Below are positions 41,299 through 50,730 of a stretch of DNA of 64,000 bases, piece after piece; position 1 is the first letter of the stretch, and every line of letters begins with the position of its first letter. Position numbers and translations under genes: made by a program. Origin of the DNA: Gammaproteobacteria bacterium (GTDB taxonomy: Bacteria > Pseudomonadota > Gammaproteobacteria > Nitrosococcales > Methylophagaceae); assembly GCA_029248745.1 (NCBI GenBank), contig JAQWIT010000003.1, forward strand, positions 310,001 to 374,000. Direction: 5' to 3'. Under the pieces are notes generated by a model that was not told the DNA's origin, ran no database searches, and worked only from the letters and a program-made list of their open reading frames with translations.

Positions 41299-41625
41299 GT
41301 GATTACCGTAACAGAATCAGCAGCGAACCGAATTAAAGACATGATCGCTAAGCGCGGGTCAGGTGTTGGATTACGCGTGGGCGTGACAGAAAGTGGCTGC
41401 TCAGGATACAAATATGCATTGGATTATGCTGAATCTGTCACTGATGATGATGTTGTAATTGAGCGTGACGATGCCAAAGTGGTTGTTGACCAAAAAAGCA
41501 TGGACATTATTAATGACACGGAATTAGATTTTGTTAGAGATGGACTAAACCAAAGTTTTAAATTCAACAACCCCAACGCAGTATCTGAATGTGGTTGTGG
41601 TGAAAGTTTTAGCATTACAAAATAA
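41299..41625 (+). CDS. iscA: A-type Fe-S carrier (IscA/SufA)
   Basis: VTESGCSGYKYALDYAE; ECGCGESF. Confidence 0.92.
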   Translation: MITVTESAANRIKDMIAKRGSGVGLRVGVTESGCSGYKYALDYAESVTDDDVVIERDDAKVVVDQKSMDIINDTELDFVRDGLNQSFKFNNPNAVSECGCGESFSITK

Positions 41626-41659
41626 AACCAAGTAAATTTCCCGATAATAACATCAACAC

Positions 41660-41668
41660 TGCTATGAT
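41660..41668 (+). promoter_or_regulatory. Extended -10 promoter TGCTATGAT abutting bioA
   Basis: TATGAT ends 7 nt before the bioA ATG at 41675. Confidence 0.5.
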
Positions 41669-41674
41669 CTTGGT

Positions 41675-42976
41675 ATGCAAGATTTAGATAACCTTACTTT
41701 TGATGCTAAACATATCTGGCACCCATACAGCAGTGCCAAACAACCTGGCCAAATTCATGAAGTCATCTCTGCCAAAGGGGTTTACTTAACCCTGAATGAC
41801 GGTAGAAAAGTGATTGATGGTATGTCATCGTGGTGGTCTGCCATTCATGGTTATAATCACCCTGAGTTAAATCAAGCAGCCAAACAGCAAATCGATAATA
41901 TGGCCCATGTCATGTTTGGAGGCTTAACGCATCCTCCTGCCATTGAACTTGCACGAAAATTAATCGATATTACGGCAGCACCATTGCAATATGTCTTCTT
42001 TGCTGATTCAGGCTCAGTGGCAGTTGAAGTCGCTATTAAAATGGCTATTCAATATTGGTTTTCTCAAGGTAAAACACAAAAACAAAAAATATTAACACTT
42101 CGAAATGGCTATCACGGAGATACCTTCGGCGCCATGTCAGTCAGTGACCCTGAAAATGGTATGCACAGTATGTTTGAGCAAGTATTAACCAAACAAGTCT
42201 TTGCTCCAGCACCTGCTTGCCAACGAGATGAAGACTGGCAAGAGAGTGATATCTCAGAATTTGAGGCCTTAATAGAAGCACAGCATGGAGAGTTGGCAGC
42301 GGTCATGCTAGAGCCATTAGTACAAGGTGCGGGTGGTATGCGAGTCTACTGCCCAGAATACCTACGCCAGGTCAGGAAGCTGTGTGATCAATATAACGTG
42401 CTATTAATACTAGATGAAATAGCAACTGCCTTTGGGAGAACAGGGACTTTATTTGCCTATGAACAAGCCGATATATGTCCAGATATTCTTTGCTTAGGCA
42501 AAGCGCTAACGGGGGGCTATTTGACCTTGGCAGCGACATTATGTACGAACAAAGTCGCTAAAGGGATCAGTGCAGATGACAATGGGGTTTTAATGCATGG
42601 CCCGACGTTTATGGCGAACCCTTTGGCTTGCAAGGTAGCATCCGCAAGTTTAGATGTATTACTAGCATCAGATTGGCAAAACCAAGTGAAGCAGATTGGG
42701 CAACAATTAGAGTCTGAATTAAGGGGTTACCAGTCGAATTCGCTAGTGAAAGAAGTCAGAGTGAAAGGGGCAATCGGTATTATTGAACTCCATGACATGA
42801 TATGGGAGCAAATGGCATGGATGCCTAAATTTATTGTTGATCAAGGCGTGTGGATCAGGCCATTCAAGAACCTAATTTATACTATGCCGCCCTATATTAT
42901 TCAGTCTGATGAATTAGGTCAGTTAACCTCAGCTATGGGCAAAATACTACTAGAATTAAAGAGTAGAAGTATTTAA
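41675..42976 (+). CDS. bioA: Adenosylmethionine-8-amino-7-oxononanoate aminotransferase
   Basis: HIWHPYSS, DGMSSWWSAIHGYNHPELN. Confidence 0.95.
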   Translation: MQDLDNLTFDAKHIWHPYSSAKQPGQIHEVISAKGVYLTLNDGRKVIDGMSSWWSAIHGYNHPELNQAAKQQIDNMAHVMFGGLTHPPAIELARKLIDITAAPLQYVFFADSGSVAVEVAIKMAIQYWFSQGKTQKQKILTLRNGYHGDTFGAMSVSDPENGMHSMFEQVLTKQVFAPAPACQRDEDWQESDISEFEALIEAQHGELAAVMLEPLVQGAGGMRVYCPEYLRQVRKLCDQYNVLLILDEIATAFGRTGTLFAYEQADICPDILCLGKALTGGYLTLAATLCTNKVAKGISADDNGVLMHGPTFMANPLACKVASASLDVLLASDWQNQVKQIGQQLESELRGYQSNSLVKEVRVKGAIGIIELHDMIWEQMAWMPKFIVDQGVWIRPFKNLIYTMPPYIIQSDELGQLTSAMGKILLELKSRSI

Positions 42977-43015
42977 ATTGGAGCAGCTCATATATACAGG
43001 AGAAAGGGGAAGGAT

Positions 43016-43303
43016 ATGTCAAACGAAGGTTACCACGAGCCAGTTGACGAACTAAGCCATAAAACAAGGGATGTGCATCGTGCCATTACATCATTGATGG
43101 AAGAGCTAGAGGCCGTCGATTGGTATAACCAACGTGTCAATGCGTGTAAAGGTCCAAAGCTAAAAGCGATCCTGGAACTTAACCGTGATGAAGAAAAAGA
43201 ACATGCAGCGATGGTACTAGAATGGATCCGCCGCCAAGATCAGACTATGGATAAAGAACTGAAAGATTACTTGTTCACGGATAAACCGTTAGCACTCGAT
43301 TAA
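43016..43303 (+). CDS. Encapsulated-ferritin (EncFtn)-like protein
   Basis: HEPVDELSHKTRDVHRAITSLMEELEAVDWYNQRVNACKGPKLKAILELNRDEEKEHAAMVLEWIRRQD...DYLFTDKPL; EncFtn core with E..ExxH residues, no C-terminal targeting extension. Confidence 0.85.
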   Translation: MSNEGYHEPVDELSHKTRDVHRAITSLMEELEAVDWYNQRVNACKGPKLKAILELNRDEEKEHAAMVLEWIRRQDQTMDKELKDYLFTDKPLALD

Positions 43304-43353
43304 ACTTAAAATGGCTGGCTTATGGTTATTTATATTAAGTAGCCATAAGCTGG

Positions 43354-43977
43354 CTATTGGTATTGAGTGAAATACCATTCAAAGGTTTCATCCTTCCGGG
43401 CATCATAAAGTGTCACTACCTCATAATTTTGCCCATCAAGACGAGTGACACTGTGCTTGATAAACTCTAAGCCATGAAACTCAATAAAAGCATCTCTTTC
43501 AGCGCGATTAATCACTTGAAATGCAGTTTCCAATGATTCGCCATTTCCAGTGAGCCAAACCGCCTCTAACAACTGATTCATCACTGACTCGTGATATTGG
43601 CTTTGAGCGGCATCATCCGACTCAAGCTGACATACCATCGCAGTGTAATGACCATTTAGACTAGCGTAATTCATGGCTAAAAGCTCATCAACAATATCGA
43701 GACAAGTCGTCCAGTCGATAGCTTCTATCGCTTCGAAAGCACCATGAGTCAATGTTTCTTCAGCAATGGCATGTGATTGATTGCGTATCGTTAAAACTAC
43801 AAACTGTCTTAGCTCTGTTATTTTCGTAAGAACTGGCCCAGTCTCAATATCATCAATTAAAGCTAGGTAACGAGCTGCATATTCATTTTGAGCCTGATCG
43901 CTTGGTATTTGAGTTTGTCGTACAGAAGTACAAGATGAAAGTAAACAAACCATAAAAGTAAAAAGAATAGATTTCAT
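43354..43977 (-). CDS. Putative lipoprotein
   Basis: MKSILFTFMVCLLSSCTSVRQ lipobox; internal start preferred over the 44067 ORF start. Confidence 0.7.
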   Translation of the reverse strand: MKSILFTFMVCLLSSCTSVRQTQIPSDQAQNEYAARYLALIDDIETGPVLTKITELRQFVVLTIRNQSHAIAEETLTHGAFEAIEAIDWTTCLDIVDELLAMNYASLNGHYTAMVCQLESDDAAQSQYHESVMNQLLEAVWLTGNGESLETAFQVINRAERDAFIEFHGLEFIKHSVTRLDGQNYEVVTLYDARKDETFEWYFTQYQ

Positions 43978-44382
43978 TGTTAGAAGCTTGTGTTGTAATA
44001 AATAATACCAAAGGCTTAAGAATTTATCCTTTTCGATATAAATTTGTCGTAAATTATATAGCTTCATAACTTAATTGGAATAAGTAATACGGACCCTAAT
44101 GAAAAACATAAGAAAAACCTAGAAGGATTTCAGTTTGCAGGTTTTATCGCTACGATTGGAATATTATTATTAAGTATCGCACTAGAAGCAATTAATGTCT
44201 CAAAGGGTAATGCGTTAATACGTGTGCTTACTAATGAAACAACACCTAAAGCTACGTTGGTAATAGGCGCCGTCATAGTGTGGTGGAGTAAAAGGCGAAC
44301 AGTGTCTTTGATTAAAGATAATGCGGAGATCCGAGCAGCAGACGGCTGAAAGCTTCGTAAGAAAAAGAACAACCTTATTTTC

Positions 44383-45093
44383 TTATAGTGGCCTTCTAGC
44401 CAATTCAACTAACGCCTGCCGAGCTTCCATTGTATCGCTAATGGGCGAATCAAACCGAATACGGTGTAATCGACTATTGACACGTAGATGAAATCCTTCA
44501 CTATCAATTCCCACCAGCTTGGGTAAGTTTTCAGTATCGTAGGCGATATCAAATAAGTCACAATAATGGTTGATTGCATCTTGATGATCGTCATTCATAT
44601 GATCAACCATGCCGGTTTCTTCTTCAAAATGGAACGGATTCGCTTTGAGAAAATCAGCTTTCTCAACCCAGTAAATTTCACCAAAACCACCGATATACCT
44701 CACACGGACACAATCGAGCGTGTAGAAATTGAAATCATGACTTTTATGAAAGCCGCGTGAGTTAGGGTAGAAGCGATAATATCGCTCAGCAACAACATCA
44801 CTATCATTCAATACAGCATCGGCAAGATAAGTGGTGCGCCCAGATGCTTGGCTATCATCAGTGAACGGATCATAGCTAATCAGAGACACTTTGTTATCTG
44901 CTTTGATATTACACGTATGTTGCGCAATGGTGCTGATCAGAATGATGGGACGACCATCGCCATCAAGACAAAAAGGCGTAATCGAACCAAAGGGATAGCC
45001 AGACATATCAATGGATAGGGTACTCAATACACCATTACATTGGCTTTGTAATAAGGCTCTAGCTTGTTGTGCAGCCTGGTCTGTTTTGCTCAT
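44383..45093 (-). CDS. HugZ-like / pyridoxamine 5'-phosphate oxidase family heme-utilisation protein
   Basis: Split-barrel N-terminus with GVLSTLSIDMSGYPFGSITPF; C-terminal VDHMNDDHQDAI motif. Confidence 0.85.
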   Translation of the reverse strand: MSKTDQAAQQARALLQSQCNGVLSTLSIDMSGYPFGSITPFCLDGDGRPIILISTIAQHTCNIKADNKVSLISYDPFTDDSQASGRTTYLADAVLNDSDVVAERYYRFYPNSRGFHKSHDFNFYTLDCVRVRYIGGFGEIYWVEKADFLKANPFHFEEETGMVDHMNDDHQDAINHYCDLFDIAYDTENLPKLVGIDSEGFHLRVNSRLHRIRFDSPISDTMEARQALVELARRPL

Positions 45094-45114
45094 ATATGTC
45101 TCGAGAGTGGGTAT

Positions 45115-45387
45115 TTAAGAAAGATTGATTTTGATGACTTTCATTATCTCAAAATTCATCCCGGCAATGTTTTCAGTGTCGGGGTAATAAATCATATCAA
45201 CACATGCACCTTTTAAAGATTTATAGGTCTTTAGACGCTTGTACTTAAAAGGCACATCATGGCCTTCCACTAAAACAGTGTTAAAAATCCATTCGCCTTT
45301 TTGTCGTTGCACATGCGAGGTGATCTTTTGCATGGTGGAATGAATCAAATTGTCATTCTCAGCCAGAAATCTTTTGATACTTTTCAT
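45115..45387 (-). CDS. Conserved hypothetical protein (90 aa)
   Basis: ORF in a same-strand gene run with tight spacing. Confidence 0.6.
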   Translation of the reverse strand: MKSIKRFLAENDNLIHSTMQKITSHVQRQKGEWIFNTVLVEGHDVPFKYKRLKTYKSLKGACVDMIYYPDTENIAGMNFEIMKVIKINLS

Positions 45388-45390
45388 CTG

Positions 45391-46074
45391 TTAGAGTGCG
45401 ATCTGATAACGTTTATGCAAAATACCCACACGTTTGACATACACTTCAGTTTCTTTATAAGGTGGTACACCATTATATTTTTTAACGACACCCGGCCCAG
45501 CATTATAAACAGCAGTCGCTAGTTGAATATTACCATTGAAACGTTTTAATAATTGAGCAAGAGACTTTGTGCCGCCTGAAATATTTTGACTGGGGTTAGA
45601 GGCATCTTCCACACCCAACTCTTTGGCTGTTGCTGGCATCAGTTGCATCAAGCCTTTTACACCTTTATGGGATAAAGCATCAGCATTAAAAGCATACTCA
45701 GCATGCATTAAGGTACGAGTTAAAGCAGGTTCAACACGATGTTTTTTAGCTGCTTGATCAACAGCATCGGAATAAGAAGTGAGATTGAGCCGAACACGAT
45801 ACCATTTGAATTTAGAGTCTGGGTTACAGGCATAGCAACCGTATTTTAGAACTTCAAATTCAGTGATGTTTTGTGGCTTTTTATTGGTAAATACCACGAG
45901 ATCATCAGACTCAGAATATTTATAGATAATCGTTGTTTTAACCGGTTTTTTCTTTTTTAATGGGGAGACATTACTAAATTCGACCGAACCATCTTCTGAC
46001 TTTATGCGTTCAATACCATTCTCTGCTAAACATAGGCTGGGTAAGAGAAATAGAATCAGGATAAAATGCAACAT
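45391..46074 (-). CDS. Lytic transglycosylase (SLT domain) with N-terminal signal peptide
   Basis: LTRTLMHAEYAFNADALSHKGVKGLMQLMPATAKELGV...ATAVYNAGPGVVKKY. Confidence 0.9.
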   Translation of the reverse strand: MLHFILILFLLPSLCLAENGIERIKSEDGSVEFSNVSPLKKKKPVKTTIIYKYSESDDLVVFTNKKPQNITEFEVLKYGCYACNPDSKFKWYRVRLNLTSYSDAVDQAAKKHRVEPALTRTLMHAEYAFNADALSHKGVKGLMQLMPATAKELGVEDASNPSQNISGGTKSLAQLLKRFNGNIQLATAVYNAGPGVVKKYNGVPPYKETEVYVKRVGILHKRYQIAL

Positions 46075-46092
46075 ATTGAGATTTAAGATAGC

Positions 46093-46539
46093 CTAGTAAA
46101 ACTGGCCAGCACTACCTATAACAGTCACGATCAAGCCCAGTAGCAGGTTAATTGAAATCAGTAATCGAATCTGGTTAAGTGCTTTTGCACCTGTTTCCCA
46201 ATCTTGGCTTTCTACAGCACGACCCAATTTTTTATGGGGTGCAAAAAACACATGCAAAAACATTAGCATCATAATAATGCCTAGCAACAACATTATATGA
46301 ACATGAGGGCCAACTTCACCCATGCCGCCATACTGCTTAATAAGCCAGAATCCAGAGGCTAACAAAGTGATAACACTGACCCATACCCAAGGGAAGAAGC
46401 GTCTAAAGGTTTGGGACCATAGAGGTAACCGGAGTGAAGGCTCTAGAAAACTCGCGGCAGGCCGTAAAGCCATATAGGCGAAGAACATACCGCCAACCCA
46501 AATAACAGCAGCTAATAAATGTAATGTGATGGCAAGCAT
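46093..46539 (-). CDS. CopD-family-like integral membrane protein
   Basis: Four predicted TM helices; HLLAAVIWVGGMFFAYMALRP. Confidence 0.75.
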   Translation of the reverse strand: MLAITLHLLAAVIWVGGMFFAYMALRPAASFLEPSLRLPLWSQTFRRFFPWVWVSVITLLASGFWLIKQYGGMGEVGPHVHIMLLLGIIMMLMFLHVFFAPHKKLGRAVESQDWETGAKALNQIRLLISINLLLGLIVTVIGSAGQFY

Positions 46540-46562
46540 GGAGACTCCTGATTAAACAATAA

Positions 46563-48086
46563 TTATTTTTTTTGAATGCTGATGTCAGCAATGTTCTGGC
46601 GCCATTCTTTTGGCCCAGATTCGTGGACAGATTCACCGAGACTATCAACAGCGACAGTCACAGACATATTTTCGACATAAAACTCTCTAATTGATTCCAT
46701 TCCTAATTCTTCGAAGGCAACCACTCGAGAAGATTTAATCGCTTTTGAAACTAAATAGGCTGAACCACCAACTGCGATTAAGTAAACCGATCGGTGTTGC
46801 TTGATTAATGCCACGGTATCGGGTCCGCGTTCTGCCTTACCAATCATGCCTAATAAACCAGCTTTATCTAACATCATTTCAGTGAATTTATCCATGCGAG
46901 TAGCCGTCGTTGGGCCGGCAGGTCCAACGACTTCATCGCGAACGGGATCAACAGGACCAACGTAGTAGATAAAGCGGCCTTTAAAGTCTAACCCTTTGGG
47001 AAGAGGCTGGTTTTCTGCAAATAAATCAGCGAGTTTTTTATGAGCAGCATCACGACCAGTTAAAAGGTGACCCGTTAATAAAAGGGTGTCACCGGGTTGC
47101 CATGTTTCTATCTCAGCTTGTGTAATGGCATCTAGATCAATATGGCGGGTATTTTTCGATACTTCACGCGTGATTTCAGGCCAATCATCTGAGGCAGGTA
47201 GGGTAAATTGAGCAGGCCCGTTGCCATCTAGAATAAAATGAGTATGTCTGGTCGCAGCACAACTAGGAATAATCGCAACAGGCAATGAGGCAGCGTGGGT
47301 AGGGTAGTCATTGACTTTGACGTCCAAAACAGTGGTCAAACCACCTAAGCCTTGGGCCCCTATACCAAGCGCATTAATTTTTTCATATAACTCGATGCGC
47401 AGTTTTTCAGCTGCGGTTTTTGGCCTGCGTTCAATCAAAGCTTGAATATCAATTGATTCCATAATTGAAGACTTGGCCAACAGCATGGCTTTTTCAGCTG
47501 TACCTCCAATACCAATACCAATCATACCGGGAGGACACCAACCGGCGCCCATTGTGGGGATAGTATCTAAGACCCAATCAACCAAATTATCGCTAGGGTT
47601 AAGTGTGGTAAATTTTGCTTTGTTCTCTGAGCCACCGCCTTTAGCAGCGATATGAACTTCAACGGTGTCACCTGGCACTAATTCAGTATGAATAACGGCT
47701 GGTGTGTTGTCGCCAGTGTTCTTACGTGCACCGATAGGATCATCAACAATAGAGGAGCGAAGCACATTATCAGGATGTGTGTAGGCTCGCCGTACACCTT
47801 CGTTGATCATATCGTCAAGGCTAAGTTCGCTATCCCACTGTGCTGACATACCGACTTTAACAAAGACAGTAACGATACCAGTATCTTGGCAAATAGGTCG
47901 TTGGTCTTGCGCACAAAGCCGCGAGTTGATCAGAATTTGAGCGATAGCATCCTTAGCAGGAGGTGATTGCTCTTTATCATAGGCTGCTGACATAGCCTGA
48001 ATAAAATCTTTCGGATGATAGCAGGCAATAAATTGCAAAGCATCAGCTATGCTATCGATAAGATCTTGCTGCTTAATAATAGCCAT
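46563..48086 (-). CDS. fumA: Class I (Fe-S) fumarate hydratase
   Basis: CQDTGIVTVFVKVG; GGSENKAKF; PAGPTTATRMDKF. Confidence 0.93.
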   Translation of the reverse strand: MAIIKQQDLIDSIADALQFIACYHPKDFIQAMSAAYDKEQSPPAKDAIAQILINSRLCAQDQRPICQDTGIVTVFVKVGMSAQWDSELSLDDMINEGVRRAYTHPDNVLRSSIVDDPIGARKNTGDNTPAVIHTELVPGDTVEVHIAAKGGGSENKAKFTTLNPSDNLVDWVLDTIPTMGAGWCPPGMIGIGIGGTAEKAMLLAKSSIMESIDIQALIERRPKTAAEKLRIELYEKINALGIGAQGLGGLTTVLDVKVNDYPTHAASLPVAIIPSCAATRHTHFILDGNGPAQFTLPASDDWPEITREVSKNTRHIDLDAITQAEIETWQPGDTLLLTGHLLTGRDAAHKKLADLFAENQPLPKGLDFKGRFIYYVGPVDPVRDEVVGPAGPTTATRMDKFTEMMLDKAGLLGMIGKAERGPDTVALIKQHRSVYLIAVGGSAYLVSKAIKSSRVVAFEELGMESIREFYVENMSVTVAVDSLGESVHESGPKEWRQNIADISIQKK

Positions 48087-48091
48087 ATTGC

Positions 48092-49804
48092 TTAGCTGAC
48101 CATCAGTTGCTGAAGTTCTACCAGGACATCATCAATGGCAAACTTTGTTGAATGACCATCAGCGCGACGTTTATATTCAACGTTGCCTTCATCAAGCCCG
48201 CGTTCACCTAAAATGAGGCGGTGTGGAATACCAATCAAATCCATATCTGCAAAGGCAACACCAGGTCTTTGACCACGATCGTCAAGTAAGATATCAAAAC
48301 CTGCATTGACTAAAGTTTGGTACATCGCCTCAGCCGCTTCGCGTAAACGAGCAGATTTATGTGCATTGATAGGCACTAAGACAACTTGGAACGGGGCAAG
48401 CGCAAGCGGCCAAATAATACCGCGGTCATCATGATTTTGTTCAATTGCAGCAGCAACAACACGAGACACACCGATACCATAACAACCCATAGTTAGAATC
48501 TGTGACTTACCAGATTCAGCTAATACATTGGCATTGAGCTTTTCACTATAGTTATCACCGAGTTGGAAGATATGGCCGACTTCAATACCACGGACGATAT
48601 TTAACACGCCTTTGCCATCTGGGCTGGCATCACCGGCAACAACATTACGCAAGTCTGCAGTTTCTGGTTCGGGTAAATCACGGCTCCAGTTAACGCCAGA
48701 CAAATGTTGTTCATTTTGATTGGCACCACAAACAAAGTCAGCGATGTGGGCTGCGGCACGATCAACAATAACAGGAATCGTTAAACCGACAGGACCGATA
48801 GAACCAATATTTGCACCACAAGCTTCTGTAACTTGTTCCGGTGTCGCGAAAGTAAGGGGTGTCGCAATAAGCGGGTGCTTTTCAGCTTTAATATCATTTA
48901 GTTCGTGATTGCCACGGAGCACTAGTGCAACGACACTGCCTTCTTCGTTGCCTTTGACTAATAGCGTTTTTACGCATTGTTGCGGTGTGACTTTCATAAA
49001 GTCACACACTTGTTCAATTGTGTGTTGTTTTGGTGTATCAACGATTGTCATAACTCGAGTAGGAGCTGGGCGGTCACCTGCGGGGGCAACGGCTTCAGCA
49101 AGCTCAACATTAGAGGCATACTGGCTCTGATTGCTAAACGCAATGGCATCTTCACCCGAACTGGCTAGCACATGGAATTCATGAGATGCATCACCACCAA
49201 TACTACCGGTATCAGCTTGAACAGGTCTAAAATCCAAACCCATGCGCTCAAAAATACGAGAATAGGCAGCGAACATATCGTCATAAGTTTGTTGTAAAGA
49301 GTCTGTATCGAGATGGAAAGAATAGGCATCTTTCATCAAAAACTCTCTGGCCCTCATTAAACCGAAACGAGGACGAATTTCATCACGGAATTTCGTTTGA
49401 ATTTGGTAGAAAGTAATCGGTAATTGTTTATAACTACGAATTTCTTGCCGAACTAAATCAGTAATTACTTCTTCATGAGTGGGGCCATAGCAAAACTCAC
49501 GGTCATGGCGATCAGTGATGCGTAACAATTCCGGACCATATTTTTCCCAGCGCTGACTTTCTTGCCATAACTCAGAAGGCTGTATAGAGGGCATTAACAG
49601 TTCTTGTGCTCCTGCGTTAGCCATTTCTTCGCGAACAATAGCCTCTGCTTTACGTAATACTTTTAGACCCATGGGTAACCATGTATATAAACCTGAAGCT
49701 AAACGGCGAATTAAACCAGCACGAAGCATCAACTGATGACTAATGATTTCAGCATCAGCTGGCGTTTCTTTTTGAGTGGCGACGAAGACTTGAGAACTAC
49801 GCAT
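48092..49804 (-). CDS. proS: Prolyl-tRNA synthetase
   Basis: [31 protein letters not shown]. Confidence 0.96.
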   Translation of the reverse strand: MRSSQVFVATQKETPADAEIISHQLMLRAGLIRRLASGLYTWLPMGLKVLRKAEAIVREEMANAGAQELLMPSIQPSELWQESQRWEKYGPELLRITDRHDREFCYGPTHEEVITDLVRQEIRSYKQLPITFYQIQTKFRDEIRPRFGLMRAREFLMKDAYSFHLDTDSLQQTYDDMFAAYSRIFERMGLDFRPVQADTGSIGGDASHEFHVLASSGEDAIAFSNQSQYASNVELAEAVAPAGDRPAPTRVMTIVDTPKQHTIEQVCDFMKVTPQQCVKTLLVKGNEEGSVVALVLRGNHELNDIKAEKHPLIATPLTFATPEQVTEACGANIGSIGPVGLTIPVIVDRAAAHIADFVCGANQNEQHLSGVNWSRDLPEPETADLRNVVAGDASPDGKGVLNIVRGIEVGHIFQLGDNYSEKLNANVLAESGKSQILTMGCYGIGVSRVVAAAIEQNHDDRGIIWPLALAPFQVVLVPINAHKSARLREAAEAMYQTLVNAGFDILLDDRGQRPGVAFADMDLIGIPHRLILGERGLDEGNVEYKRRADGHSTKFAIDDVLVELQQLMVS

Positions 49805-49865
49805 ATCCGGGATGTTATCCTATAACGGTTAAATGAATGAGAAAAAGGGTTAAAGTCGTAAAACA

Positions 49866-50201
49866 TTAGAAAGTTTGATGATTCCAGCCCCAATTCTGGC
49901 GCTCAGAATCAGTCATGCTGACATATATGCGCTCACCAGGAATGGATAAACGTTCCGAAATCAACTGACATAAGGCATCCGAAAAAGCAGAGCGCTCTGC
50001 TGGTAATCCCAGCGCACGGTAATCCAAAAAGGCTAGCGGAGCTGTACTGCCGCCCATCATCATATTTGGGTTATGGGCCGCGCTGACCATGACATAAGTT
50101 TCTTGTTTACCGGTAGCTTCGCTCACAGTTCGACTGGCAGCTGCTAGTAAAGCAGATTCGTCTTCAATCGTTTTGTTTGTCACAATATTTAAATAGGGCA
50201 T
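49866..50201 (-). CDS. MIF-like tautomerase-superfamily protein
   Basis: MPYLNIVTNKTIEDESALLAAASRTVSEATGKQETYVMVSAAHNPNMMMGGSTAPLAFLDYRALG; Pro after Met, 111 aa. Confidence 0.85.
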   Translation of the reverse strand: MPYLNIVTNKTIEDESALLAAASRTVSEATGKQETYVMVSAAHNPNMMMGGSTAPLAFLDYRALGLPAERSAFSDALCQLISERLSIPGERIYVSMTDSERQNWGWNHQTF

Positions 50202-50276
50202 GTCTATTCTCCTTAATCGCAGTACTTTTGAACATCTTGTTTAAGTTGTTTAATTCTATTTTGCCGATCCACTTCG

Positions 50277-50675
50277 TTAATTTGGTCTTATTCGCCATTG
50301 GCTTTTTTTAGCTTGGCTATTGGGGTTATCAAGATATTTCTGAAGATTATTTGTAGCAAAGTCGCAATTTCTGGTTTTGGCTTGTTCGCGTTCCGACTCT
50401 TTCTGCTTGGCAATTACAGCCTCTTCTTTTTCTTTTTGATTAGTAGTTTGCTGCTCGATTAGTTTGTCGACGGCTTCTTGTGATTGTTCAGGAGTGACTT
50501 TGGGTCCTGTTACAATTTTGATAATATCCACTTCTCGATCAAGGGGGGCCCGTTGTGAAAAATTTACTTGCCCATCATCATCGATCCATTTGTATGCAAC
50601 TGTAGCCTGTGCAGTTGCTTGAAATGATAAAATTATAACGATAGAACAGCAGTACTTTAAATAATGTGTAAACAT
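50277..50675 (-). CDS. DUF4124-domain periplasmic protein
   Basis: Signal peptide, then VAYKWIDDDGQVNFSQRAP. Confidence 0.8.
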   Translation of the reverse strand: MFTHYLKYCCSIVIILSFQATAQATVAYKWIDDDGQVNFSQRAPLDREVDIIKIVTGPKVTPEQSQEAVDKLIEQQTTNQKEKEEAVIAKQKESEREQAKTRNCDFATNNLQKYLDNPNSQAKKSQWRIRPN

Positions 50676-50730
50676 TAACCAGCCTCCCCATCAAAAAATC
50701 TAATTTTACGTCAAACTAGCGGAACATAAC

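Noticed and set aside
43304-43365. Hairpin GGCTGGCTTATGGTTA...TAGCCATAAGCTGGCT after the EncFtn gene as a novel element
   Set aside because: Imperfect, with wobble pairs and no clear T tract; most simply a weak shared terminator between convergent genes.
44130-44408. Minus-strand 92 aa ORF
   Set aside because: The opposite strand gives a more protein-like frame (two hydrophobic helices), so the minus-strand ORF is probably spurious.
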